Assembly: GCF_040253615.1 (NCBI RefSeq)
Contig: NZ_JBEJGY010000004.1
Span: forward strand, 558,001-622,000
Reading direction: 5' to 3'
DNA: 64,000 bases
Source: Streptomyces sp. Edi4
GTDB taxonomy: Bacteria; Actinomycetota; Actinomycetes; Streptomycetales; Streptomycetaceae
Made by a program: the position numbers and the translations under genes. The notes under the pieces are model-generated. The model saw only the letters and a list, made by a program, of their open reading frames with translations, was not told where the DNA came from and did no database searches. Below are positions 43,543 through 51,739 of the stretch, in pieces. Numbering within the stretch: position 1 is the first letter of the stretch; each line of letters starts with the position of its first letter.

Positions 43543-45153
43543 TCAGCGGTGTGCGTACCGGTTCGCGACGTCGTGCCAGTCCGCCTCCAGCCTCCACTGG
43601 AGCGCCGCCTTGGGACTGGCGGCCAGGAAGGCGCGGCAGGAGGGGCCCGGCCGGCGGTGGGAGTCGGGGGTGTCGTCGCGGCACGGCCGGGCGAACGTGT
43701 CGTACCGGTCCTGCTCCGCCCACAAATCGCGGCCCTCGACGAAGGCGTGGTCGAGTGAGGCGCGTGCCAGTGTCCTGAGCTCCGTGACGGTCAACCCCTG
43801 CTCGATGACGCCCCGTTGGTAGACGTCGCTCAGGTCGGTGCGGCTGACGCCCGGGTCGTCGGTGGCCAGGGCGACCGGGACGCCGTGGTCGAGGTAGGCG
43901 CGCAGGGGGTGGGCCGCGCCGCTGACGCGCAGGATCTGCGCGTTGCTGATGAGGGGGGCCTCGATCAGGACGTGCCGGCGGCGCATCCGGACGGTCAGCG
44001 CCTCGGGGTCGCGCTCGTGGACGAGATCGACCCCGTGCCCGATGCGGTCGGCGCCGGCCACCTCCACGGCCTCGTTGATGTGGAAGCTCAGGTCGCGGTC
44101 GCCAACTCCCTTGAGTCCCTTGACGAGTTCACCCGCGTGCAGGCTGACCCGCACCCCGGGTGCGCGGGCCTTGAGGAAGCCGACCATCTTCATGTGCGAC
44201 GTGTAGTCCCGCAGCGCGATGGGCGCGTCTTCGGGCTGGACCATGTTCACTCCCACGAACCCGCCCAGCCGTCGGCGTACGAGCTCGAACCCGAGGACCA
44301 GCTGGGCGAAGACATCACGCGGGTCCTGGGCGCGCAGCACCTGGTAGTCGAAGCGGATGGCGACATCGCAGGCCCGGGGAGCGCCGGGGCGGTCGCAGCC
44401 CAGCAGCGCGCGGTGGTCGCGGACGCTCCGCTCGGTGTCGGCGGCCGCCTGGCGGACCAGCGCCTCGAAGCCGGGGCCGGCGGTCAGGGTGGCACGGAAG
44501 GCGTCGAGATGGGCGGCGTCGGGGTCCTCGAGGTGGAGGCGGTCGACGAGCAGGCTCAGCGGCCCGGCCGCCGGGGTGACAAGCGTCTCCAGGTAGCCGC
44601 TGTGTTCCTTGGCCGACGCGCGGGCCGCCTCGGCGAGCATGTCCGCGTCGTGGCCCGTCGCGGCCGCCCCGAACTTGCCGAAGGTGTCGAAGAAGTGGTC
44701 GTGCCCGGGCCCCGGGTCACCGTCGGGCGGCAGGACGAAGTCCCGCATGGACCACGCCCTGATCACGTCGCGCCGGAACGGCCCGGGCGCCTCGGCGTCG
44801 CGTGCCGGACGGCTGCCACTGGCGCAGGGCCCGGCGTTCGGCGCGACGACCCGGGTCGTCACATCAATGCACTTCCCGTCCCGCGCCGCGTAGCCGATCA
44901 GCGATTCGGCGCGTACCGCGCCTTGCAGATGGTGGTGCAGATCGCCGCCCTTGGGAAGGTCGGCCAGAAAACGCCGGAGCTCGGTGGGCGAGTCCGTGAG
45001 ATGCCCCATGTACGCCTGCACCGCGGCCAGTTCGTCGTCGGTCCCACCGGCCACCGCCGGAGCGGCGGCTGCCGCCGGAAGCGCACCCGCCGCCAACCCC
45101 AGAGCCGTCAAGGCGGCCACCACCGCCCCCCGCCTCCTGCGCCACTTCCCCAT
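43543..45153 (-). CDS. Secreted adenosine deaminase (ADGF-like)
   Basis: A 536-residue exported purine deaminase. A signal peptide (about 8-32) ends AAAAAP. Zinc ligands are in the H-x-H of DLHHHLQG (His 73, 75). The substrate and catalytic residues lie in SLHAGEL, then IGHGVDL, then LATDDPGVS. This is the full adenosine deaminase set. It should convert adenosine to inosine outside the cell. Extracellular relatives (ADGF/CECR1) carry an extra N-terminal segment, matching its length. The ATG at 45151-45153 has GGAG upstream. It could act with the exported 5'-nucleotidase at 56631-58553. Confidence 0.9.
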   Translation of the reverse strand: MGKWRRRRGAVVAALTALGLAAGALPAAAAAPAVAGGTDDELAAVQAYMGHLTDSPTELRRFLADLPKGGDLHHHLQGAVRAESLIGYAARDGKCIDVTTRVVAPNAGPCASGSRPARDAEAPGPFRRDVIRAWSMRDFVLPPDGDPGPGHDHFFDTFGKFGAAATGHDADMLAEAARASAKEHSGYLETLVTPAAGPLSLLVDRLHLEDPDAAHLDAFRATLTAGPGFEALVRQAAADTERSVRDHRALLGCDRPGAPRACDVAIRFDYQVLRAQDPRDVFAQLVLGFELVRRRLGGFVGVNMVQPEDAPIALRDYTSHMKMVGFLKARAPGVRVSLHAGELVKGLKGVGDRDLSFHINEAVEVAGADRIGHGVDLVHERDPEALTVRMRRRHVLIEAPLISNAQILRVSGAAHPLRAYLDHGVPVALATDDPGVSRTDLSDVYQRGVIEQGLTVTELRTLARASLDHAFVEGRDLWAEQDRYDTFARPCRDDTPDSHRRPGPSCRAFLAASPKAALQWRLEADWHDVANRYAHR

Positions 45154-45292
45154 GGCCGGCCCCTCTCCTCGTTCGCGCGGCGTCACATCCGGGCAGCATC
45201 ACACCACGGGCTCCCCGAGGCACCCCTCAGTCCTCGCCAGACACCACGTCAGCCGAGACATTTGCGCTCGCGTGAGAAACGCGTGGGACAGG

Positions 45293-45329
45293 GGCCGCAC
45301 ACACACGTAGAAAGGCCGCACACACACGT
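45293..45329. repeat. 16-bp direct repeat, 21-bp period
   Basis: GGCCGCACACACACGT occurs at 45293-45308 and 45314-45329, exactly two helical turns apart. A weaker third copy lies near 45340. It sits between the divergent deaminase and HAD genes. Confidence 0.6.
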
Positions 45330-45428
45330 GGGAAGTCCGCCACCCACACGGCCGCGACGCACGCGGATGAACCGGGTGTCCGCACACCGGCTCAGTAGGG
45401 TGAACGCGCCTGGAAGGAGGGCGTTCCC

Positions 45429-46139
45429 ATGGCACAGGTGCGTGTTCTCGCGCTGGATTTCGTCGGCACCCTGGCCGGACGCGGACCCGCCCCCGACGGG
45501 CAGTTGGTGGCCGAAGCGCTGCGGACGCTCCCGGGCACGGCGGTCCCGGACACCTTCCCCGCCCGCTTCGACGGCGTGACGCACAGGTTCCGGCTGAGCG
45601 ACCACGCGCGGGGTGTACGCACCCCCTTCGCCGCCCGGATGCGCCGCGCCGCCCAGGACTGCGGCGCCACCATCCCGGATCTGCGCCTGGCCGTCGAGGC
45701 GGTGTTCACGGCGGTGCCCGACGCGCGGGTCGATCCACGGGCGGCGCGGGCCGTGCGGGCGCTGCGCGCGAGCGGACTGCCGTGCGTCCTCGCCTCCAAC
45801 ACCGACCGCCCCCACGCCGTACGCCTCCAGACGCTGCGGGCGGCCGCGATCGCCGACTGCTTCGACGCGCTGGTGCTCTCCAGCTCCCTCGGCATCCGCA
45901 AACCGGATCCGCGTTTCTACGCGGCGGTGACCCACGCGGCGGGCTGCCCGCCGGAGAACATCCTCTTCGTTGGGGACAACCCGGACAACGACGTCATCGC
46001 CCCCTACGCCCACGGCATGTCCGCCGTCCTCATCACCGAGGGGCCGCGACCGGACACGCTGCCGCCGGGCATCGCCACGCTCCCGCACATCGGCGAACTG
46101 GCAGGCCACCTCAACCACGTTCGGCGCCCGGTGGGTTGA
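45429..46139 (+). CDS. HAD-superfamily protein with altered motif I
   Basis: A 236-residue HAD fold. Motif I reads LDFVGTL: nucleophile Asp 10 is present, but the second acid (expected Asp 12) is Val. Motif II Thr/Ser is in VLASNTDRP, motif III Lys in RKPDPRFY and motif IV in FVGDNPDNDV. The last three are normal for phosphatases. The D-to-V change removes the usual general acid/base, so it may use another residue, act as a dehalogenase-like enzyme or bind without turnover. The ATG has GGAGG eight bases upstream. It faces the DUF4157 gene convergently with 15 bases between. Confidence 0.85.
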   Translation: MAQVRVLALDFVGTLAGRGPAPDGQLVAEALRTLPGTAVPDTFPARFDGVTHRFRLSDHARGVRTPFAARMRRAAQDCGATIPDLRLAVEAVFTAVPDARVDPRAARAVRALRASGLPCVLASNTDRPHAVRLQTLRAAAIADCFDALVLSSSLGIRKPDPRFYAAVTHAAGCPPENILFVGDNPDNDVIAPYAHGMSAVLITEGPRPDTLPPGIATLPHIGELAGHLNHVRRPVG

Positions 46140-46154
46140 GGCGCGCGCCGGCTG

Positions 46155-48338
46155 TCAGTCCTCCCTCTTTCCGTAGCTGAGCTTCTTGCCCTGGTTGAGC
46201 TGGTCGATGAGTTTGAACGCGGCGACCGCCAGGGGCTTCAGTTTCTCCGCCGGCACACCGTCCTTCATCCTGCGCAGCTCGGCCACCATCAGCTGGATCT
46301 CCTCCTTCTTGACGGTGACCCGGTTGTCCTCGTCGCCCAGTGCGCCGAGCGACTTGTGCACGGCCAGGGCGCCCGGCGCGTCGGCGACCGTCTCCTGCTC
46401 CTGTTCCGTCAGGGACTGGGTGTTCTTCAGCAGGTCGTGCCTGGTGGGCAGGTTCTCGAGCCACTTGCCCCGCGTCAGCAGGATCGTGGTCTCGGTTCGG
46501 TCGTTCGCGAGCCCCCGCGCCACCGGCGCCCCGAACAGCTTCTCGTTGCCGGTTCCCCTGCGGCCCGCCGCATCCAGGACCAGGTCGACGAATTGGCCCG
46601 GGTGCTCGCGGAAGTGTTCCTGCACGGGACCCGGCAGCAGACCGAAGCTCCGGGCGAAGTCGGTGCGGGCCATGAGGCCGCCCGCGATCGTTTTGGCGTT
46701 GTCGCCCTGCTGCAACGCCTCACCCGCGAGGACATACGCGGCGAGATGCGTGACGAGTCCCGTCAGGCTGCCGAGGTCGCTCGCGGACAGGGAGAGGCCC
46801 TGGGCGGCCGTGGAGCCGAACGCCGCCACCGCGCGCTCCGCTCCCCCCTTGGCCACGGGCAGGGTGCCGAGGCCGCCGCCGAAGAGGTCGTTCCGGGCCT
46901 GCCGGCGCCGCTCGGCACTGTGGGTGACCTTCTCGTGCAGGGTGTTCAGCGCGCCGCTCAGGGCATTCGTCCTGGGCTTGGCGCCCTGGTCCGACAGGTA
47001 GCCGATCAGGTCCGGCAGCCGGTCGAGACGCATCCCCGCGGTGGTCTGCGGGGAGAATTCGAGCGCCCCTCGGAAGGGGTAGACGCGCAGGTGCGGCACG
47101 GGCACGCCGCCGCCCTGGGTGATGTCCTCCGACAGGATGAAGGGCTCCTTCTGACGCCCATTCAGGTAGCGGGCCATGCTGGTGACGCGGTCCAGTACGG
47201 AGCGGACCTCACCCACGGTGTCCAGCGGGTCGGTCACCCACTCCAGGTTGGAGCCGCCCGACGGACTGGCGTCGGCGGTCAGGTCGAACCTGTCCCCCTT
47301 GACCACCAGCCCCTCGGGCCCCCGGCCCTTGCCCAGGTTCTCGCCGACCAGCGGTGGCTCGGGAATCTCGTTGGAGATCATCAGGCTCATCTCCGTCGCC
47401 GCCCGCTGCGCGCCGCCGCGCCTGAACTCGGTCCGCGCCAACCGGCGTTCGCCCTCCGCGTTGAGGAGGTCCCCGTCGAACCAGCGGGCCCGAAGGGCTT
47501 CCCTCGGCTCCGCCCTCTCCTCCTCCGTCAGCTGCTTCGCCTCCGGTTTGAGCGCCCGGCCCATGAGCTTGGCGTCGAGCAACCGCTCCCGCTCCTCGGC
47601 CCGTCGCTCGTGCAGGGCGGTGTCGGCGACGGGGTCGGCGACCCGGCGTACGTTCCACTGCGCCTCGAACTCGAAACCGACGGCTCGCTGCACGACGGGC
47701 CGGCCCTCGGGGTGGGCGTGCCCCCCGCCGTGGCACGCCCGCTGAACCGGTTCCGGCTGCCCGTCGGTGTCGGGGGCGGGCCCGGCGAGCGCCCGGGTGG
47801 CGTTCGCCTCGGCCGCCCGCTCGAAGGCGTCCGAGGGGTCCGACACGCTCAGGCCCTCCCCCGTGTCCGTGCCGGCGACGGGCCCTTGACGCTGCTGGAT
47901 GACGTGGGTGAGCTCATGCGCGAGGGTGTGGCGGTCCGCCCCGCCCCTGCCGACCACGACATGGCTTCCCGAGGTGTAGGCGCGGGCGCCGATCTCGGCG
48001 GCCGAGCGCTGCGCCGTGACGTCGTTGTGCACCCGGACGTCCCCGAAGTCGGCGCCGAGCCTGCTCTCCATGTCGGCGCGTACGTCCGAGTCGAGCGGCC
48101 GGCCGGGGCCGCGCAGCACCTCGTGCACGGAGGAGCGCTGCACCGGCGCGCTGCCGAGCAGTCCGGCCACCGCCGCGTTCCCCGCGGACCGCTGAAGGGC
48201 GAGCACCTGCTGCGCGGAGAACGCCCCGCCGATGCCGCCGCCGCGTCCGGCGGGCGCCGCCTCGGCGCGCTCGGCGGCCCTCGGCGCGCGACCGCCGGGC
48301 GTGACGGATCGGCCCTGCTGGCTGTCCTGCGCGTGCAC
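46155..48338 (-). CDS. DUF4157 (HELTH metallopeptidase-like) protein, possible eCIS cargo
   Basis: A 727-residue protein. Residues about 75-152 form a DUF4157 domain with VRVHNDVTAQRSAAEIGARAYTSG and the zinc-peptidase-like LAHELTHVIQQ (His 141, Glu 142, His 145). DUF4157 proteins are known to be encoded with extracellular contractile injection systems and can be toxin or loading domains. A Q-rich ERSAGN-type linker precedes it. The 570-residue C-terminus contains a helical body with no match by eye. No sheath, tube or baseplate gene is present nearby. The GTG has AAAGGGG five bases upstream, and no signal peptide is found. Confidence 0.8.
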   Translation of the reverse strand: MHAQDSQQGRSVTPGGRAPRAAERAEAAPAGRGGGIGGAFSAQQVLALQRSAGNAAVAGLLGSAPVQRSSVHEVLRGPGRPLDSDVRADMESRLGADFGDVRVHNDVTAQRSAAEIGARAYTSGSHVVVGRGGADRHTLAHELTHVIQQRQGPVAGTDTGEGLSVSDPSDAFERAAEANATRALAGPAPDTDGQPEPVQRACHGGGHAHPEGRPVVQRAVGFEFEAQWNVRRVADPVADTALHERRAEERERLLDAKLMGRALKPEAKQLTEEERAEPREALRARWFDGDLLNAEGERRLARTEFRRGGAQRAATEMSLMISNEIPEPPLVGENLGKGRGPEGLVVKGDRFDLTADASPSGGSNLEWVTDPLDTVGEVRSVLDRVTSMARYLNGRQKEPFILSEDITQGGGVPVPHLRVYPFRGALEFSPQTTAGMRLDRLPDLIGYLSDQGAKPRTNALSGALNTLHEKVTHSAERRRQARNDLFGGGLGTLPVAKGGAERAVAAFGSTAAQGLSLSASDLGSLTGLVTHLAAYVLAGEALQQGDNAKTIAGGLMARTDFARSFGLLPGPVQEHFREHPGQFVDLVLDAAGRRGTGNEKLFGAPVARGLANDRTETTILLTRGKWLENLPTRHDLLKNTQSLTEQEQETVADAPGALAVHKSLGALGDEDNRVTVKKEEIQLMVAELRRMKDGVPAEKLKPLAVAAFKLIDQLNQGKKLSYGKRED

Positions 48339-48536
48339 GTGAACCCCTTTGGTGGGTGGGACGTGATGTCCGGCGTTACGTACATATCAGCGCGGGATGC
48401 GCCGGTGAAGGTACGGAAGGGCAGTCGATGGGGCAGTCTCCACGCCGCCCCCTCACGGATGAGCGTTCACCCTCGGACCGCCGCGCACGCCCGGCCCGTC
48501 GCGCACCCCAGGGTGTGGCCGGTTCCGTACGGTACG

Positions 48537-48989
48537 TCAACTGCCGCCCGCGTGGCGCTTGTTGGCGGTGCCGGGCGGGCCGGCGAGGGCGCTGAGTGCC
48601 GCCTCCTCGACCGTGGCGGCCGGCCGGATCAGCCTGTCGAGACCGCCCGCCGTGAGGACGCGCAGATGCCACGGCCGTACGCACACCAGGCCGAGGCCCC
48701 CGTCGCGCTCGCGGGTCCTGCGGTGTGCGCGGCACAGCAGGGTGAGGAGGGCGCAGTCGAAGAAGTCCACGGGGCGCAGGTCCACGACCACCCGGGCGCC
48801 CGCCGGATGGGTGGCCGCGTCGAGATGCCGCCCCACGTCGGGCGCGGACGCCAGGTCGACGGTGCCGTACACCTCGACCACCGTGACGCCCCGCACCAGA
48901 TGGGTGCGGGCGGTGCGGCAGCGGCCCGGCAGCAGACCCGGGGGAAGGGGTACGGGGTCCGGGGCTGACGGCCGAGCGGTGGTTCCCAT
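48537..48989 (-). CDS. STAS-domain protein (anti-sigma-factor antagonist-like)
   Basis: A 150-residue STAS protein with a variable N-terminal 30 residues. The STAS fold runs VRGVTVVEVYGTVDLASAPDV then ARVVVDLRPVDFFDCALLTLLCRAHRR. Antagonists of the SpoIIAA/RsbV type have Asp-x-Ser-Gly at the phosphorylation loop. Here it is D-C-A-L with Ala at residue 80 where the phosphorylated Ser lies. Partner kinase control is therefore probably lost, and the protein may be constitutively active or a structural STAS. The ATG has GGGAG six bases upstream. No RsbW kinase or sigma gene is adjacent. Confidence 0.82.
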   Translation of the reverse strand: MGTTARPSAPDPVPLPPGLLPGRCRTARTHLVRGVTVVEVYGTVDLASAPDVGRHLDAATHPAGARVVVDLRPVDFFDCALLTLLCRAHRRTRERDGGLGLVCVRPWHLRVLTAGGLDRLIRPAATVEEAALSALAGPPGTANKRHAGGS

Positions 48990-49209
48990 GGCAGCTCCCG
49001 GTCCAGTAGGGATCCCCGCCCCTGCGGGGTACGTGATCGTCGGGCAGTCACCGTGGTCCCGGGGTGACGCACTACCACCCTAGGAACAGGCACGTATGCA
49101 GAAACGTGCAGCCTTCGATTTGTTCAGCCCTGGGAGTGAACAAAATTTGCGCCGCCCTCACCCGCGCGTCACCGGCGCGGTGCGGGCCCCGGCCGGGCGG
49201 CCACGGGAC

Positions 49210-49247
49210 GGGCCGGGCGCCCTCCCCCCGCGAGGGGTGCCCGGCCC
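49210..49247 (-). terminator. Terminator hairpin of the transglycosylase gene
   Basis: GGGCCGGGCGCCCTC (49210-49224) pairs with GAGGGGTGCCCGGCCC (49232-49247) with minor bulges. It lies 14 bases past the transglycosylase stop on the minus strand. Confidence 0.75.
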
Positions 49248-49261
49248 TGGGAACGCCTCGC

Positions 49262-50044
49262 TCAGTAGGCGCCGAAGACGTTGTCGATCGACCCATAGGT
49301 CTTGGCGGCGTAGTTGCAGGCCGCGGTGATGTTGGCGACCGGGTCGTAGAGGTCCGTGGACGTGCCCGGCACGTGGAACGCGGTGAACGTGGGCTGGATG
49401 ACCTGAAGCAGTCCCTTGGACGGGGTGCCGGCCACGGCGTTGGAGTCCCAGTTGTTGATCGCCATGGGGTTGCCCGAGGACTCGCGCATGATGTTGCGGT
49501 AGATGCCGTCGTAGGTGCCGGGGATGCCCGCGCGCCCCATGATGTCGAGCGACTGCTTGATCCAGCCGTCGAGGTTGTTCGTGTACGAGGAGGCGGTCGC
49601 GGTGGCGAGCGTGGCCGGGCGCGCGGAGCGGTCGGCCCGGTCGGCCGAGGCGTCCCGCGCGGCGGGGGCCGCCGCCTTCGCCGGACCGTTGACGGTGAGC
49701 CGGAGACCGGGGTGGATCATGGCCGGATTGCTGCCGATGACGCCCTGATTGTCCTGGTACAGCTGCTTCCAGCCGCCGCTCACGCCGAGGGCGTCCGCGA
49801 TCCTCGCCAGCGAGTCGCCCGCGACGACGGCGTAGCTCGTGGGCGACGCCTTCACCGCCGTGGCGGGCTTGGCGGCCGCCGCGACCTGGGCCACGGTGGC
49901 GGAGTGCGCCGAGGCCGGCGCGGCGCCGGCCGCGGTCGCGCCGATCACCGGCATGGCGAGTACGGCGCCGCCCGTACCGGCGGCGGCGAGGCCCCGGCTG
50001 AACGAGCTGGACTTGGGCCGGCGGTGCTTGCCCTTTGCAGGCAT
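49262..50044 (-). CDS. LysM-containing lytic transglycosylase, secreted
   Basis: A 260-residue cell-wall enzyme. An N-terminal KGKHRRPKSSSFSRGLAAAGTGG signal leads to a LysM domain (about 70-115: YAVVAGDSLARIADALGV to PGLRLTVNG). A Ser/Ala linker precedes a C-terminal soluble-lytic-transglycosylase domain with MRESSGNPMAINNWDSNA, whose Glu is catalytic, and the GLLQVIQPTF motif. It should cleave peptidoglycan during growth. The MPAKGKHRRP start (ATG 50042-50044) matches homologues, though an ATG two codons earlier overlaps the same site. A c-di-AMP riboswitch precedes it. Confidence 0.9.
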   Translation of the reverse strand: MPAKGKHRRPKSSSFSRGLAAAGTGGAVLAMPVIGATAAGAAPASAHSATVAQVAAAAKPATAVKASPTSYAVVAGDSLARIADALGVSGGWKQLYQDNQGVIGSNPAMIHPGLRLTVNGPAKAAAPAARDASADRADRSARPATLATATASSYTNNLDGWIKQSLDIMGRAGIPGTYDGIYRNIMRESSGNPMAINNWDSNAVAGTPSKGLLQVIQPTFTAFHVPGTSTDLYDPVANITAACNYAAKTYGSIDNVFGAY

Positions 50045-50060
50045 GGTCATGTCCTCTCCG

Positions 50061-50235
50061 TCGCCTGCGAGGTGAGCTGTCGGGTTCGGACGGGAGATGT
50101 CCGGCCGCGCCACACGCGGCTTCACCCCAGCCGTTCCGGAATCCGGACCGGCGGCTTACCTGGGTCCCCCGCTCCTGCCATACGTGTGTGGGAGGTTTCC
50201 GGACGGTGGCAGGATTCGGCGTTCCACCCGGATTG
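50061..50235 (-). ncRNA. ydaO: ydaO/yuaA c-di-AMP riboswitch
   Basis: The minus-strand leader of the transglycosylase gene reads GCCGAATCCTGCC, GGCAGGAGCGGGGGACCCAGGT, in parts, then GGCTGGGGTGAAGCCGC. It ends CATCTCCCGTCCGAACCC and GACAGCTCACCTCGCAGGCG. This order is the ydaO aptamer of streptomycete cell-wall-hydrolase genes. Binding of c-di-AMP normally shuts expression off. The 5' edge is approximate. Confidence 0.85.
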
Positions 50236-50917
50236 ACGGTGAACTTAAACGAATAGGGCGAGCGGAAACAAGGCCGGAATTCGTGGATGCCGACCCGCGA
50301 TATTGATCCACCAAAATGCGGGAATGTGGATCATGGCCGCCCGGCACTCAACTCTCTTGCGCCCGAACGGAAATGCCCTCGCGGACTTCACTGACTGCCC
50401 GTCGGGTGAGTGACCCAATTCACGCGCCCGACGCGCAACCGGTCGGGGAGTACCGCAAAATGACCAGGATCCCTCAATAGCCCCAATTGGGACAATATTC
50501 GGGCAGGGAGGGAATGCCATAGCATTCCATTTGGGACAGAACGGTCTTTCCGCGCCTCTTGTGGGCGGCCGAAGTGGGTGGTCTGCCTCGGGCGGGCAGT
50601 CGACCGAGGAGTCGCCGACTCGGACCCGTCGCCCTCTACGTCGGCCGGCTGACGCGTGGCGAATCCGGTGGACCCGGTCGTCCTTTCCCGGCTCTGGGCT
50701 CCCGGACCCCTGCTCGGACCTCGCAGAGGAAGCCCCCGGCGGCTTGCGGAGGCGGCCGGCCGGCCCGGAGGTGCCGCCCGCATCCCCCGGCGGGAAAAGG
50801 ATGGTGGCGGTGGATCAGATCGCCTGAGATCATTTCGGCATTCGCCGTCCGGGCCCCGGCCCCGGCCGTCCGCCAGGTGACTCCCCCTCCAACTCGCGCC
50901 TCCGCCAAGGAAGAACA
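50236..50917. other. Non-coding, partly A/T-rich promoter region
   Basis: No convincing gene. The first half (50240-50540) is notably A/T-rich for this genome and holds several inverted repeats: TGATCCAC at 50304-50311 with GTGGATCA at 50326-50333, a CCCAATTGGG palindrome at 50482-50491, and GGAATGC-CATA-GCATTCC at 50511-50528. TTGGGACA occurs twice (50487 and 50531). These probably serve the riboswitch promoter and another upstream unit. The second half is a GC-rich stretch before the RraA-like gene. Confidence 0.55.
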
Positions 50918-51541
50918 ATGAACGCCGCCGAAGAATTCAAGAAGATTCCCACGACCACTCTCGCCGACCTTCTGGGGCGCGCCCAGGTCATGGATATCGG
51001 AATGCGTCCCCTGTGGTCCCCGATTCCGCGCGTCGCCGGTCCCGCATTCACCGTCCGGTGTCCTGCGGGTGACAATCTCATGCTGCACGCGGCCATCCAC
51101 CGCGCCGAGCCGGGATCGGTCGTCGTCGTCGAATCGGGAGATCTGGACTACGCGCTGGCGGGCGGAAACGTCTGCGCGGTCGCCCAACGCCGGGGCGTCG
51201 CCGCCTTCGTGGCCGACGGCGTCATCCGTGACCTCGCCGAGGTACGCGAGTTGGGCTTTCCCGTCTTCGCCCGGGGCGTCATTCCCGTCCCCGGCACCAA
51301 AAAGGCCGTCAGGCCGCTGAATGCCCCGGTGCGCTGCGGCGGTGTGCGGGTGGCGGCCGGTGACGTGGTGGTGGCCGACGAGGAGGGTGTCGTGGTCACC
51401 CCGCGCGAGGACTGGGAGCGGGTACTCACCGAGGCCCGGCGCAAGCTGGCCAAGGAGGCCGAGGAGTCCCTTGACGCGTGGGAGCGGGCGCACCGCGCCC
51501 GGATCGACGCGATCCTCAACGACGGCGGCTTCGAGGGCTGA
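50918..51541 (+). CDS. RraA-like/HMG-aldolase-family protein
   Basis: A 207-residue protein of the RraA family: the AAEEFKKIPTTTLADLLGR start, RVAGPAFTVRCPAGDNLMLH, then a VADGVIRDLAEV region with the Arg-Asp pair of oxyacid-binding members, and a VADEEGVVV strand. Homologues include RNase E regulator RraA and 4-hydroxy-4-methyl-2-oxoglutarate aldolases; with a Lys-rich C-terminus the aldolase-like sub-family is likelier. The ATG has GGAAG upstream, and its stop codon lies inside the first copy of a 17-bp tandem repeat. Confidence 0.85.
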   Translation: MNAAEEFKKIPTTTLADLLGRAQVMDIGMRPLWSPIPRVAGPAFTVRCPAGDNLMLHAAIHRAEPGSVVVVESGDLDYALAGGNVCAVAQRRGVAAFVADGVIRDLAEVRELGFPVFARGVIPVPGTKKAVRPLNAPVRCGGVRVAAGDVVVADEEGVVVTPREDWERVLTEARRKLAKEAEESLDAWERAHRARIDAILNDGGFEG

Positions 51542-51640
51542 GCCGGCATCGCGGCTGAGCGGACTTCCAAGGGCTGAGCGGATTTCGCGGCAGAGCGGGC
51601 TTCGCGGCTGAGTGACTATCGCGGCTGAGCAGACCCGGGC
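51536..51640. repeat. Six-copy 17-bp tandem repeat (GGCTGAGCGGACTTCGC)
   Basis: Degenerate units start at 51536, 51553, 51572, 51589, 51606 and 51623 with periods 17, 19, 17, 17 and 17. The first contains the TGA stop of the RraA-like gene. It lies between convergent genes. Confidence 0.8.
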
Positions 51641-51739
51641 TCAACTACCGCGCAACACTGCGAGGTTGATGACCGGCCCGCGCCAACTGCCGCGTGGCTG
51701 TGGGCCGGAACCGTACGCGACGGCGCCTGGCCCGCGCCC

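Noticed and set aside
46356..48968. Plus-strand 870-codon frame over the DUF4157 gene
   Set aside because: It overlaps a gene with clear motifs and codon bias, and has no domain of its own.
50388..50918. Minus-strand open frame of 176 codons in the gap before the RraA-like gene
   Set aside because: Arg/Pro/Gly-rich translation, no ribosome site or domain; the DNA looks regulatory.
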